A stretch of DNA of 15,404 bases from Marinilabiliales bacterium (GTDB lineage: Bacteria > Bacteroidota > Bacteroidia > Bacteroidales > F082), in assembly GCA_002869465.1 (NCBI GenBank), contig PKSW01000048.1:1-15404 (forward strand), in the 5' to 3' direction. The notes beneath the pieces were generated by a model, which saw nothing but the letters and a program-made list of their open reading frames with translations, ran no database searches and had not been told where the DNA came from. The position numbers were made by a program, and so were the translations under genes. Of this stretch, positions 7,085 through 13,962 are shown piece after piece (within the stretch, counting starts at the first letter, position 1; each line of letters begins with the position of its first letter).

Positions 7085-7699
7085 ATGGAAGAGATTTTTA
7101 AGTTCAAAACAATTAAAGGAAAGTCGGAAGGACTTTACAAAGAAAAGGGCAGTAAGTTTATTGCAATTGCACATCCAGTAAAGAGCGAGGATGAATTTAA
7201 AGATGTATATGCCGCTGTAAAAAAAGAATACCATAATGCGCGCCACCATTGTTATGCATACCGTGTAAACCCGGAAGAGGAAGAAGTGCGCAGCAATGAT
7301 GATGGCGAACCATCAGGCACAGCGGGGAAACCGATTCTTAACCAATTATATTCACATGAGTTGTATAATATTTGTGTGATTGTGGTGAGGTATTTCGGCG
7401 GAACAAAGTTGGGCGTCAGCGGTTTGATAAATGCGTATAAGCAGGCAACTATAGATGCTATCAGCCATGCGAATGTAAAAACAGAACATCTAAAAAGATT
7501 TGTATCGGTAAGTTTCAAATATCCTTTGATGAATGAAGTGATGCGGGTGATCAAAGAAGAAAATCTTAAAATAAGGGATCAGAAATTTGAATTGGATTGC
7601 CTGATCAATTTGGAAATAAAAAAAAATATTTTTGATAAAGTTTTTCTTAGGTTTGAAAATATAAGGGGGATTGCCATAAGCGAGTTGAAAAACAGTTAG
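7085..7699 (+). CDS. YigZ/IMPACT family (UPF0029) protein
   Basis: A 204-residue YigZ/IMPACT-type protein of normal family length. The N-terminal domain shows the signature blocks: KGSKFIA (21-27), ARHHCYAY (52-59), NDDGEPSGTAGKPIL (71-85) and VRYFGGTKLGVSGLINAY (101-118). The C-terminal ~60 residues fit the ferredoxin-like DUF1949 region. Bacterial members are soluble. The eukaryotic relative IMPACT acts in translational control through GCN1 binding, while the bacterial role is poorly defined. It sits 8 nt behind the EamA permease, which need not imply a shared function. No GC-rich terminator follows; the next 200 bp lead into dnaA. Confidence 0.92.
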   Translation: MEEIFKFKTIKGKSEGLYKEKGSKFIAIAHPVKSEDEFKDVYAAVKKEYHNARHHCYAYRVNPEEEEVRSNDDGEPSGTAGKPILNQLYSHELYNICVIVVRYFGGTKLGVSGLINAYKQATIDAISHANVKTEHLKRFVSVSFKYPLMNEVMRVIKEENLKIRDQKFELDCLINLEIKKNIFDKVFLRFENIRGIAISELKNS

Positions 7700-7740
7700 A
7701 TAAATAATTGTAAACGGTTTCCTTATATACGAATAAAAAA

Positions 7741-7801
7741 GTTGAATGTCAACCAAAAAAAATATTTTTTTTTAACTTTTTTTGATTGACTTTTGTTCAA
7801 C
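7741..7801. repeat. Long AT-rich imperfect inverted repeat upstream of dnaA
   Basis: The arms pair as follows: GTTGAA (7741-7746) with TTCAAC (7796-7801); GTCAA (7748-7752) with TTGAC (7786-7790); and C plus seven A (7754-7761) with seven T plus G (7777-7784). That is about 19 bp, broken by a single mismatch and one asymmetric bulge around a 15-nt AT loop. The left arm also contains a perfect short dyad, GTTGA-ATG-TCAAC (7741-7753), and TCAAC recurs at 7797-7801. It may be a regulator site or structured AT-rich DNA near dnaA. The lack of GC pairs makes it a poor terminator. Confidence 0.6.
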
Positions 7802-7865
7802 ACTTTTGCGGCTCCAATAGAAGTTTGTGATTCGATTAAAAACCAGGGATTTATTGAAAAATCCA

Positions 7866-7897
7866 TTTTGTACAGCAATTATAGAATATTAGATTTA
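7866..7897 (+). promoter_or_regulatory. Possible dnaA promoter (-33 TTTTG, -7-like TAGATTTA)
   Basis: TTTTG at 7866-7870 lies exactly 19 nt before TAGATTTA at 7890-7897, which matches TAnnTTTG except for the final base. Initiation would fall at about 7901-7905, making the dnaA message nearly leaderless. A second candidate, CACTTTTGC at 7801-7809, matches only the TTTGC half and lies next to the inverted repeat. Confidence 0.3.
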
Positions 7898-7904
7898 TTT
7901 GAGA

Positions 7905-9341
7905 ATGAGAAAAAAGCACGGTGAAGTCTGGGAACGATGCTTAAAAGTTATTAAAGATAACATTCCTTTTCAAAGTTTTAAAACATGGTTTGAACCCATT
8001 GTACCTGTTAGTCTTGAAGAAGATGTATTAACCATTCAGGTGCCTAGCCAGTTTTTTTACGAATGGTTAGAGGAACATTACATTGGGCTGCTTAAAAAAA
8101 CCATCAAAAAAGAACTTGGTACGGGTGGCCGTTTGGAATATAGTGTTATCATGGATAGCTCTTATCAGGATTCCAAACCCTATTCAGCAAACTATCCTTC
8201 AAACGACAAAAGGGCCACCAGGAACAACCCGGTGTCCATGCCCATCGATTTGACTAAAAGTGGCGAAAGGGATATTTTAAATCCTTTTATTATTCCCGGA
8301 CTCAAAAAAATTAAAGTAGAATCGCAACTCGTAGAAACCTATTCCTTTGATAATTTTATCGAAGGTGATTGTAACCGTCTGGCCCGTTCAGCAGGTTGGG
8401 CCATTGCAGAAAATCCTGGCAAAACAGCCTTTAATCCACTTCTTATTTACAGTTCCGTTGGCCTTGGAAAAACTCACCTGGCGCACGCCATAGGTCTGCA
8501 GGTAAAAAGCAATTTTCCTGAAAAAACCGTATTATATGTTAAAACAGATCAGTTTATCAATAAATATATTGACTCTGTAAGAAATAATAACCAGAATGAT
8601 TTCATCCATTTCTATCAGATGATTGATGTGCTGATCATGGATGACATTCAGTTTGTAGCAGGCAAGGAGAAAACACAGGATGTATTCTTTCATATTTTTA
8701 ATCATCTGCACCAGAACAACAGGCAAATAGTATTAACCTCGGATAAACCACCTGTTGAATTGAAAGGTATGGAACCACGTTTGCTTTCCAGGTTTAAATG
8801 GGGATTGGCCGCCGACTTACAGGTGCCAGATCTGGAAACAAGAATTGCGATACTTCAAAAGAAATTGTACAAAGACGGCATTGAAATGCCATATGAGGTT
8901 GTTGAATATTTAGCCTATAGCATTACTACGAACATCCGGGAAATGGAAGGCGCTTTAATCTCTATTTTGGCTCAATCCACACTGAATAAGAAATCGATTA
9001 CCCTGGAACTAGCCAAGCAAATGATTGACAAGTTTGTCAAAAACAGCGCCCGTGAAATTTCAATTGACTATATCCAAAAGGTAGTTTGTGATTATTTTAG
9101 TCTTCCTCTAGAAGCTATAAATTCTAAAACAAGGAAGCGCGAAATTGTTCAGGCAAGGCAACTTGCCATGTTTTTCTCTAAAAAACATACGAAAAGTTCC
9201 CTGGCAACTATTGGTTTGCATTGTGGCAATAAAGACCACGCAACTGTGCTGCATGCTTGCAGGACCGTAAATAATCTGGTTGAAACAGATAAGCGATTCA
9301 GGATTTACGTGGAAGAAATTGATAAGAAGTTAAAGCTGTAA
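7905..9341 (+). CDS. dnaA: Chromosomal replication initiator protein DnaA
   Basis: A 478-residue full-length DnaA, the AAA+ ATPase that unwinds the replication origin. Domain I is at 1-75 (WERCL..IKDNIPFQSFKTWFEPI), with a linker at about 80-140. The AAA+ core has a Walker A region IYSSVGLGKTHL (181-192), Walker B LIMDDIQF (243-250), sensor 1 QIVLTSDKPP, the arginine-finger segment RLLSRFKWG (292-300) and sensor 2 NIREMEGAL. Domain IV carries the DnaA-box reading helix-turn-helix, KSSLATIGLHCGNKDHATVLHAC. The first Gly of the Walker A GxxxxGKT is Ser183 here. The start is ATG 7905; a TTG two codons upstream is possible but less likely. No DnaA-box cluster was seen around it, so the origin may lie elsewhere. 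Confidence 0.97.
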   Translation: MRKKHGEVWERCLKVIKDNIPFQSFKTWFEPIVPVSLEEDVLTIQVPSQFFYEWLEEHYIGLLKKTIKKELGTGGRLEYSVIMDSSYQDSKPYSANYPSNDKRATRNNPVSMPIDLTKSGERDILNPFIIPGLKKIKVESQLVETYSFDNFIEGDCNRLARSAGWAIAENPGKTAFNPLLIYSSVGLGKTHLAHAIGLQVKSNFPEKTVLYVKTDQFINKYIDSVRNNNQNDFIHFYQMIDVLIMDDIQFVAGKEKTQDVFFHIFNHLHQNNRQIVLTSDKPPVELKGMEPRLLSRFKWGLAADLQVPDLETRIAILQKKLYKDGIEMPYEVVEYLAYSITTNIREMEGALISILAQSTLNKKSITLELAKQMIDKFVKNSAREISIDYIQKVVCDYFSLPLEAINSKTRKREIVQARQLAMFFSKKHTKSSLATIGLHCGNKDHATVLHACRTVNNLVETDKRFRIYVEEIDKKLKL

Positions 9342-9431
9342 ATTATTTATCTCAGAACAAGATCATATTTGTATGATTTATTAACTTTTCTTGCCTGATC
9401 AATTGACAATTGGATAGAATTATTGTAACTT

Positions 9432-9456
9432 TATAATTTGCAAATTAGTAAAGGAG
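9432..9456 (+). promoter_or_regulatory. Weak promoter-like element and strong Shine-Dalgarno before the phosphatase gene
   Basis: TATAATTTG at 9432-9440 is close to the Bacteroidota -7 box (one base out of register). AAGGAG at 9451-9456 is a near-perfect Shine-Dalgarno sequence, 7 nt before the ATG at 9464. Strong Shine-Dalgarno sequences are uncommon in Bacteroidota, and I see none as good elsewhere in the window. A short dyad, CAATT-GAC-AATTG, lies just upstream at 9400-9412. Confidence 0.4.
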
Positions 9457-9463
9457 AATTAGA

Positions 9464-9919
9464 ATGAATATACTTTTCGTATGCACTGGTAATATAGGAA
9501 GATCACCATTGGCAAAAGCCATTTTACAAAAAAAATATAAGGAAAACGGTATCAATGCAGAAGTGGATTCGGCAGGATTTGAAACATTATATATTAATGA
9601 ACTACCAGATAAAAGAATTCTTGAATTTGGAAAAGAGGTCGGACTTGAAATTAATAATAAAGCAAGAATTTTTCAAAAAGAAGACTTTCTTAAATTTGAT
9701 AAAATTTATGTGATGGATACCAAAGCCTATCGGGATGTAAAGGAATTAGCAAAGGGAAAAGAACAGTTGCAGCAGATCGACTACTTAATGAATCTGGTGG
9801 AACCTGGCAAGAATAAAACGGTTCCTGATCCCATTACATCCTGGCAGATCGATATCAAAACAGTTTATGATTATCTGGATAAAGCTACAGATGTGATCGT
9901 TAAAAATGCTAAGAATTAA
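9464..9919 (+). CDS. Low-molecular-weight protein-tyrosine-phosphatase family protein
   Basis: A 151-residue protein, typical for the family. The phosphate-binding loop CTGNIGRS (7-14) fits CX5R(S/T), with Cys7 as the expected nucleophile and Arg13. The mid-protein motif VDSAGFE (34-40) is conserved, and the general-acid loop VPDP (120-123) offers Asp122. These enzymes dephosphorylate phosphotyrosine, or phosphoarginine in some bacteria, in the cytoplasm. The second P-loop cysteine found in many members (position 12, usually Cys before Arg) is Gly here. The gene lies between dnaA (122 bp upstream) and the PLP enzyme (9 nt downstream). Finding this phosphatase and a methyltransferase after dnaA is, from memory, a recurring Bacteroidota arrangement. 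The physiological substrate is unknown. Confidence 0.92.
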   Translation: MNILFVCTGNIGRSPLAKAILQKKYKENGINAEVDSAGFETLYINELPDKRILEFGKEVGLEINNKARIFQKEDFLKFDKIYVMDTKAYRDVKELAKGKEQLQQIDYLMNLVEPGKNKTVPDPITSWQIDIKTVYDYLDKATDVIVKNAKN

Positions 9920-9928
9920 ATAGCTTTT

Positions 9929-10879
9929 GTGCCCAACCGGATACCAAATAAAGAAGATATTGTTAGGGCTGCTGAGCTGATTAAGCCATATATCAACAGA
10001 ACCCCCATTATAACATCTGATACATTCAACCAGCTTTTTTCAACTAATTTATACTTTAAGTGCGAAAACTTTCAGAAAGTAGGTGCATTTAAATCAAGGG
10101 GTGCTGTTCATGCGCTTCTGAATCTATCAAAAGAAGAACTTAATAAAGGTGTTGGTACGCATTCATCAGGCAACCATGCCCAGGCACTTGCCCGTGCGGC
10201 TAGGTTATTTGAGATTCCGGCTTATATCGTGATGCCGGAAAATTCACCAAAAGTGAAGATTGAAGCTGTGCGAGGATATGGCGGAATTATTACTTTTTGC
10301 AAACCGACCTTGGAAGCCCGCGAATCGACACTTAAAGAAATAATTGAAAAAACAGGAGCATCAGAAATACATCCCTACGATAATTATGATATAATTGCAG
10401 GACAGGCAACTGCCGCGATGGAATTGCTGCAAGAAGTGTCGGATTTGGATATGATTTTATGTCCGGTAGGTGGTGGAGGCCTGCTAAGCGGCACAGCCTT
10501 ATCAGCGGATTATTTTTCAAATCACACAAAAGTGATCGCCTGCGAACCGTCTGGTGCTGACGATGCCTATCGGTCATTTAACGCCGGGAAAATTATTCCA
10601 AGTATTTCTCCAAACACCATTGCAGATGGCTTGCTTACTTCACTGGGACAACGTAACTTTCCAATCATTCAAAAATATGTAAAAGAGATAGTCACTGTAA
10701 GTGATGCATCTATTATAAAAGCTATGAAATGGACCTATGAAAGAATGAAGATCGTCATCGAACCTTCTTCAGCCGTGCCAATTGCAGCCATTATGGAAGA
10801 AAAAGTGACCGTAAGTGGTAAAAAGGTGGGCATTATCATTTCAGGTGGCAATGTTGATCTGAAAAATTTACCTTTCTGA
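9929..10879 (+). CDS. Serine racemase-like / threonine ammonia-lyase-like fold-type II PLP enzyme
   Basis: A 316-residue PLP enzyme without an ACT regulatory domain. Lys55 in VGAFKSRGA is the Schiff-base lysine. THSSGNHAQ (77-85) holds the substrate loop, and GGGGLLSG (181-188) binds the cofactor phosphate. Recalled from the human serine racemase sequence, Ser80 lines up with its second catalytic base Ser84, and Glu206, Ala210 and Asp212 keep the exact spacing of its divalent-metal site (E210, A214, D216). The C-terminus (IADGL..SLG, YERMKIVIEPSSAV, SGGNVDL) is also very similar. It may therefore racemise serine and/or deaminate serine or threonine, and sequence alone cannot decide. Translation must begin at GTG 9929: an in-frame stop lies four codons upstream, and the N-terminus fits the family. 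It is 9 nt after the phosphatase and 3 nt before the methyltransferase. Confidence 0.88.
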   Translation: MPNRIPNKEDIVRAAELIKPYINRTPIITSDTFNQLFSTNLYFKCENFQKVGAFKSRGAVHALLNLSKEELNKGVGTHSSGNHAQALARAARLFEIPAYIVMPENSPKVKIEAVRGYGGIITFCKPTLEARESTLKEIIEKTGASEIHPYDNYDIIAGQATAAMELLQEVSDLDMILCPVGGGGLLSGTALSADYFSNHTKVIACEPSGADDAYRSFNAGKIIPSISPNTIADGLLTSLGQRNFPIIQKYVKEIVTVSDASIIKAMKWTYERMKIVIEPSSAVPIAAIMEEKVTVSGKKVGIIISGGNVDLKNLPF

Positions 10880-10882
10880 TAG

Positions 10883-11593
10883 ATGAAAAAAGGAAAGATA
10901 TATTTAATTCCAACCACTTTGGGCGGACTTGATGAGCCTGAAAAAGTTTTACCTGATTATAATATAAAAATAGTCCATCAACTGGATGAATTTATTGTTG
11001 AACAGCTCAGGACAGCCAGAAGGTTCCTGAGTAAAATAGCTCATCCGCTGCCCATTGATCAGTTGAAATTTCACGAACTGAACAAGCATACGCATTCAAA
11101 TGAGATTTCCGGTTATTTAACTCCTGTAGTTAAAGGAAAGTCGATAGGGTTATTGTCTGAAGCAGGAACACCTTGCGTTGCGGATCCGGGTGCTGTCATT
11201 GTGCAAATGGCCCATGAGCTAGGTATTGAAGTGGTTCCGCTGGTAGGGCCCAACTCCATCATTTTGGCATTAATGGCTTCGGGTTTTAACGGGCAGCATT
11301 TTACGTTTCATGGATACCTGCCGGTTGATAAGCAAGCATTGCTGAAGAAAATCCGCGATATCGAATTGGCATCAAGGGAATCGAAACAAACACAAATCTT
11401 TATTGAAACACCTTACCGCAACAACCAATTGCTTGCAAAACTTTTTGAAGTCTGTAAATCAGACACTAAAATATGTATAGCAACCAACCTGACGATGGAA
11501 AGTGAATCCATAAAAACAAAAAGAATCCACGAGTGGAAAAAAGAAACGGTAGATCTTCATAAAAAACCCACCGTATTCCTTTTATATTTTTAA
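10883..11593 (+). CDS. RsmI-like SAM-dependent methyltransferase (tetrapyrrole methylase fold)
   Basis: A 236-residue protein of the tetrapyrrole (corrin/porphyrin) methylase superfamily, closest in motif to RsmI, the 16S rRNA C1402 2'-O-methyltransferase. The opening KIYLIPTTLGG replaces the usual LYVVATPIGN. GLLSEAGTPCVADPG (89-103) matches the RsmI SAM-binding segment, and VVPLVGPNSIILALMASG (117-133) matches its PGpsA region. It is shorter than RsmI and ends after the second domain without the RsmI C-terminal extension, so it is probably a paralogue with a different or unknown substrate. It follows the PLP enzyme by 3 nt and is the last gene of the group; the convergent SlyD-like gene starts 6 nt beyond its stop. 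Confidence 0.85.
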   Translation: MKKGKIYLIPTTLGGLDEPEKVLPDYNIKIVHQLDEFIVEQLRTARRFLSKIAHPLPIDQLKFHELNKHTHSNEISGYLTPVVKGKSIGLLSEAGTPCVADPGAVIVQMAHELGIEVVPLVGPNSIILALMASGFNGQHFTFHGYLPVDKQALLKKIRDIELASRESKQTQIFIETPYRNNQLLAKLFEVCKSDTKICIATNLTMESESIKTKRIHEWKKETVDLHKKPTVFLLYF

Positions 11594-11599
11594 AATTTC

Positions 11600-12106
11600 T
11601 TAGTGGTGATGACCACTTTCACCATGAACATGCTTGTGGTCAAGCTCTTCAGAAGTAGCTTCCCTGACTTCAAGAATTTTTCCTGAGAAATGGATATCCT
11701 GTCCAGCAAGCGGGTGATTGAAATCCATGATCACTGTATCGTCTTTAACTTCTAAAACCCTTCCATCCACGGGGTTCCCATCCTGATCCTGCATTGCAAT
11801 TACATTTCCAATGGCAAGCAATTCGTCATCAATTTTACCATCAATTTCAAATAGGCTTTTATCAAGTTCTATTATTGCTTCGTCATTTTTACCGCCATAT
11901 GCATCAGATGCCGGAATTGAAAAACCGAAAGTTGCTTCGGGTTCCAAACTGTCTAAATTAGCTTCAAATGCCGGTAAAAGTGTACCCGCACCAAATAAAT
12001 GAACAAAGGGTCTACTTTCGTCTACTTCCTGAATGATTTCGCCCTTTTCATCATTCATTCTTAATACATAAGTTAATGTTACTACTTTATCTTTTCCTAC
12101 TTTCAT
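11600..12106 (-). CDS. SlyD-like FKBP-type peptidyl-prolyl cis-trans isomerase
   Basis: A 168-residue cytoplasmic SlyD-type isomerase and chaperone. The FKBP N-terminal half has VTLTYVLRMNDEKGEII followed by FGAGTLLPAFEANL (38-51), equivalent to the GhGqiiPGLE loop. An insert-in-flap region with acidic residues follows. The C-terminal half returns with VIMDFNHPLAGQDIHFSGKI (125-144) and VREATSEEL (147-155), which are diagnostic for SlyD. The tail is His-rich (157, 159, 161, 166-168), fitting the metal-binding tail of SlyD, which delivers nickel in enterobacteria; a nickel role here is only inferred. No signal peptide is seen. It has its own promoter box and faces the ABC operon divergently. 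Confidence 0.93.
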   Translation of the reverse strand: MKVGKDKVVTLTYVLRMNDEKGEIIQEVDESRPFVHLFGAGTLLPAFEANLDSLEPEATFGFSIPASDAYGGKNDEAIIELDKSLFEIDGKIDDELLAIGNVIAMQDQDGNPVDGRVLEVKDDTVIMDFNHPLAGQDIHFSGKILEVREATSEELDHKHVHGESGHHH

Positions 12107-12140
12107 ACCTATTTTTAATTTTTGTATAAATAAATGGACT

Positions 12141-12149
12141 GCAAAAGTA
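12141..12149 (-). promoter_or_regulatory. -7 promoter box for the SlyD-like gene
   Basis: The minus strand reads TACTTTTGC, an exact match to TAnnTTTG with the trailing C. It gives a leader of roughly 25-30 nt before the ATG at 12106. No -33 TTTG is visible at the standard spacing. Confidence 0.6.
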
Positions 12150-12258
12150 AGTAAATAATCAGAGACAGGAAGTTATAAAGGGACAAGAAAAATATGATCA
12201 GCATATTTCCGTTTAAGACAAATGATTTAGTATTATTGTGTTATAAAACTCATACGAT

Positions 12259-13161
12259 TTGCAGACACCTGTTTTAGAAATTGATCACTTAAGTAAATCC
12301 TACGGCCACATTAAAGCCCTGGATGATTTCACCCTTACCATACACAAGGGTGAAGTATTTGGTATACTTGGTCCAAACGGAAGTGGAAAAACAACAACGC
12401 TTGGGATATTACTGGATATTTTAAAAGCTGACAGAGGTAATTACCGTTGGTTTGGCAAGCTTCCTGACAGCTATGTCCGAAGACGCATTGGCGCGTTGCT
12501 CGAGCAGCCGCTTTTCTATCCGTATTTATCAGCGGTAAGAAACCTGGAACTTGTTGCTGATATTAAAGGTGCAAAGTATGATGAGATTGATGGAATATTG
12601 AAAAAAGTGGGATTGTATGAAAGAAAAACAAGCAAATTCAAAACTTTTTCGCTTGGCATGAAGCAACGCCTTGCTATTGCTGCCGCCCTGATTGGTAATC
12701 CCGAAGTACTGATACTGGATGAACCTACCAATGGCCTTGATCCGAAAAGCATTGCAGAGATCAGGAACCTGATCATTGATATTGCCAATAAAGGTTTGAC
12801 CGTTATACTGGCCAGCCATTTACTGGATGAAGTGCAAAAAACCTGCTCACATGTAGCCATTCTTGATAAAGGAAAATCGCTGCATTCAGGTAAGGTAGAG
12901 GATGTGCTCAATTCCTCTTCACAGCTCGAATTGAAATCAGAGAACATGTCTATACTAAAAACTGCAACTTCGAAGTTTGAATTCGTTAGTGAGAGTAAAG
13001 TAGAAAAAGAAACATTGGTTTTATCTCTGAAACAAGATGTTGATCCAGCATGGGTTAATAAGGAACTTGCCGGGCAGGGTATTTACCTTTCGCACATCTC
13101 ACTCAGAAAAAGAAGCCTTGAATCATATTTTTTAGAATTATTATCCGGAAATGATGCTTAG
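12259..13161 (+). CDS. ABC transporter ATP-binding protein (ABC-2 / BcrA-like exporter)
   Basis: A 300-residue ATPase of the ABC-2 exporter class. The nucleotide-binding domain has Walker A GPNGSGKT (38-45), Q-loop Gln83, signature SLGMKQR (131-137), Walker B LILDEP (151-156), D-loop GLDP and switch His187. The SLGMKQRL form of the signature is common in the antibiotic/bacitracin-type and Na+-export branch. About 90 residues follow the core and are typical of that branch. Translation appears to begin at TTG 12259: an in-frame stop at 12244-12246 leaves no upstream start, and MQTPVLEIDHLSKSYG is the expected N-terminus. Its last 11 bp overlap the permease gene, so the two are coupled. Substrate unknown. 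Confidence 0.93.
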   Translation: MQTPVLEIDHLSKSYGHIKALDDFTLTIHKGEVFGILGPNGSGKTTTLGILLDILKADRGNYRWFGKLPDSYVRRRIGALLEQPLFYPYLSAVRNLELVADIKGAKYDEIDGILKKVGLYERKTSKFKTFSLGMKQRLAIAAALIGNPEVLILDEPTNGLDPKSIAEIRNLIIDIANKGLTVILASHLLDEVQKTCSHVAILDKGKSLHSGKVEDVLNSSSQLELKSENMSILKTATSKFEFVSESKVEKETLVLSLKQDVDPAWVNKELAGQGIYLSHISLRKRSLESYFLELLSGNDA

Positions 13162-13957
13162 ATTAATAAAAATAGACTTCAAAAAGTACTTTTACAGTAA
13201 GGTATTCTGGGTAATGACCGGTATTTATGCTGCATTGCTGCTGATGGTTTTTTTCGGCGCAGAAAAGTTGGTAAACGGGGTATTGGCCAATGCGAGTACC
13301 AGCGCCCCTGTTACTATGCCCGGGTTTACATTATACTCTTTCCCGTATGTTTGGCAGAATCTGGCTTTTTTTGCCGGGTTTCTGAAAATATTTTTAGCGC
13401 TGATCGTCTTGTTTTTTATCACGAATGAGTTCAGCAATAAAACCATGCGGCAGAATATTATGAACGGAATGAGCCGAAACCAATTCATTTTATCGAAATT
13501 AATTTTCGTAATTTTATTAAGTCTGGCCAGTGCCGCGATCTTATTTGTTTCGGGCTTGATACTTGGCTTATCATATACAGAAGAATATACAACTGCATTA
13601 GCATTGCAAAAAGCCATATTTATACCAGCCTATTTTCTGGAGGTGCTCACATTCAGCATTATGGCCATGTTCATTGCATTTCTGGTGAAGCGATCCATTC
13701 TTGCAATCGGTGCCCTGGCGCTTTATTCATATATTATTGAGCCTATTATCAGTGGAAGTATTCCGGATTCTGTGGCGAAGTTTTTGCCTGGCGAAGCTAT
13801 CGGAAACCTGATTGATATTCCGAATTCGGCACTGATGAAAATGTTTGGTGTTAGTTTTCGGGAAAACGTTTCACCGCTTGACGCCATAGCTTGTTTATTT
13901 TATTGTTGCCTTTTTACCGGGCTCATTTTTTTATTTTATCGAAGAAAAGACATCTAA
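13151..13957 (+). CDS. ABC-2 type transporter permease
   Basis: A 268-residue integral membrane protein with six predicted transmembrane segments: about 17-35, 70-95, 110-138, 150-178, 180-200 and 243-262. It opens with the ABC-2 hallmark of a short amphipathic cytosolic N-terminus (LIKIDFKKYFYSKVFWVM). After the second segment it has ITNEFSNKTMRQNIMNGMSRNQFILSK, the cytosolic coupling loop typical of ABC-2 permeases. It partners with the ATPase just upstream, whose gene it overlaps by 11 bp. There are two tandem ATG codons (13151 and 13154), and either could initiate. The lipoprotein protease gene begins 5 nt after its stop. Confidence 0.88.
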   Translation: MMLRLIKIDFKKYFYSKVFWVMTGIYAALLLMVFFGAEKLVNGVLANASTSAPVTMPGFTLYSFPYVWQNLAFFAGFLKIFLALIVLFFITNEFSNKTMRQNIMNGMSRNQFILSKLIFVILLSLASAAILFVSGLILGLSYTEEYTTALALQKAIFIPAYFLEVLTFSIMAMFIAFLVKRSILAIGALALYSYIIEPIISGSIPDSVAKFLPGEAIGNLIDIPNSALMKMFGVSFRENVSPLDAIACLFYCCLFTGLIFLFYRRKDI

Positions 13958-13962
13958 ATCTA

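Noticed and set aside
7899..7904. TTG start for dnaA two codons upstream of the ATG
   Set aside because: ATG at 7905 gives a normal DnaA N-terminus, and the possible promoter would start transcription around or after the TTG.
7700..7904. Replication origin upstream of dnaA
   Set aside because: The gap is AT-rich and structured, but I found no exact or near-exact cluster of TTATNCACA boxes by eye. Nothing beyond the position of dnaA supports an origin.
9362..9377. Hairpin ATCATA-TTTG-TATGAT after dnaA as a terminator
   Set aside because: It has a six-bp, nearly all-AT stem and no proper T run immediately after it, so it is too weak to call.
12516..12947. Minus-strand reading frames inside the ABC ATPase gene
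   Set aside because: They are the complement of the ATPase codons. The motifs on the plus strand are complete and the opposite frames resemble no protein family.
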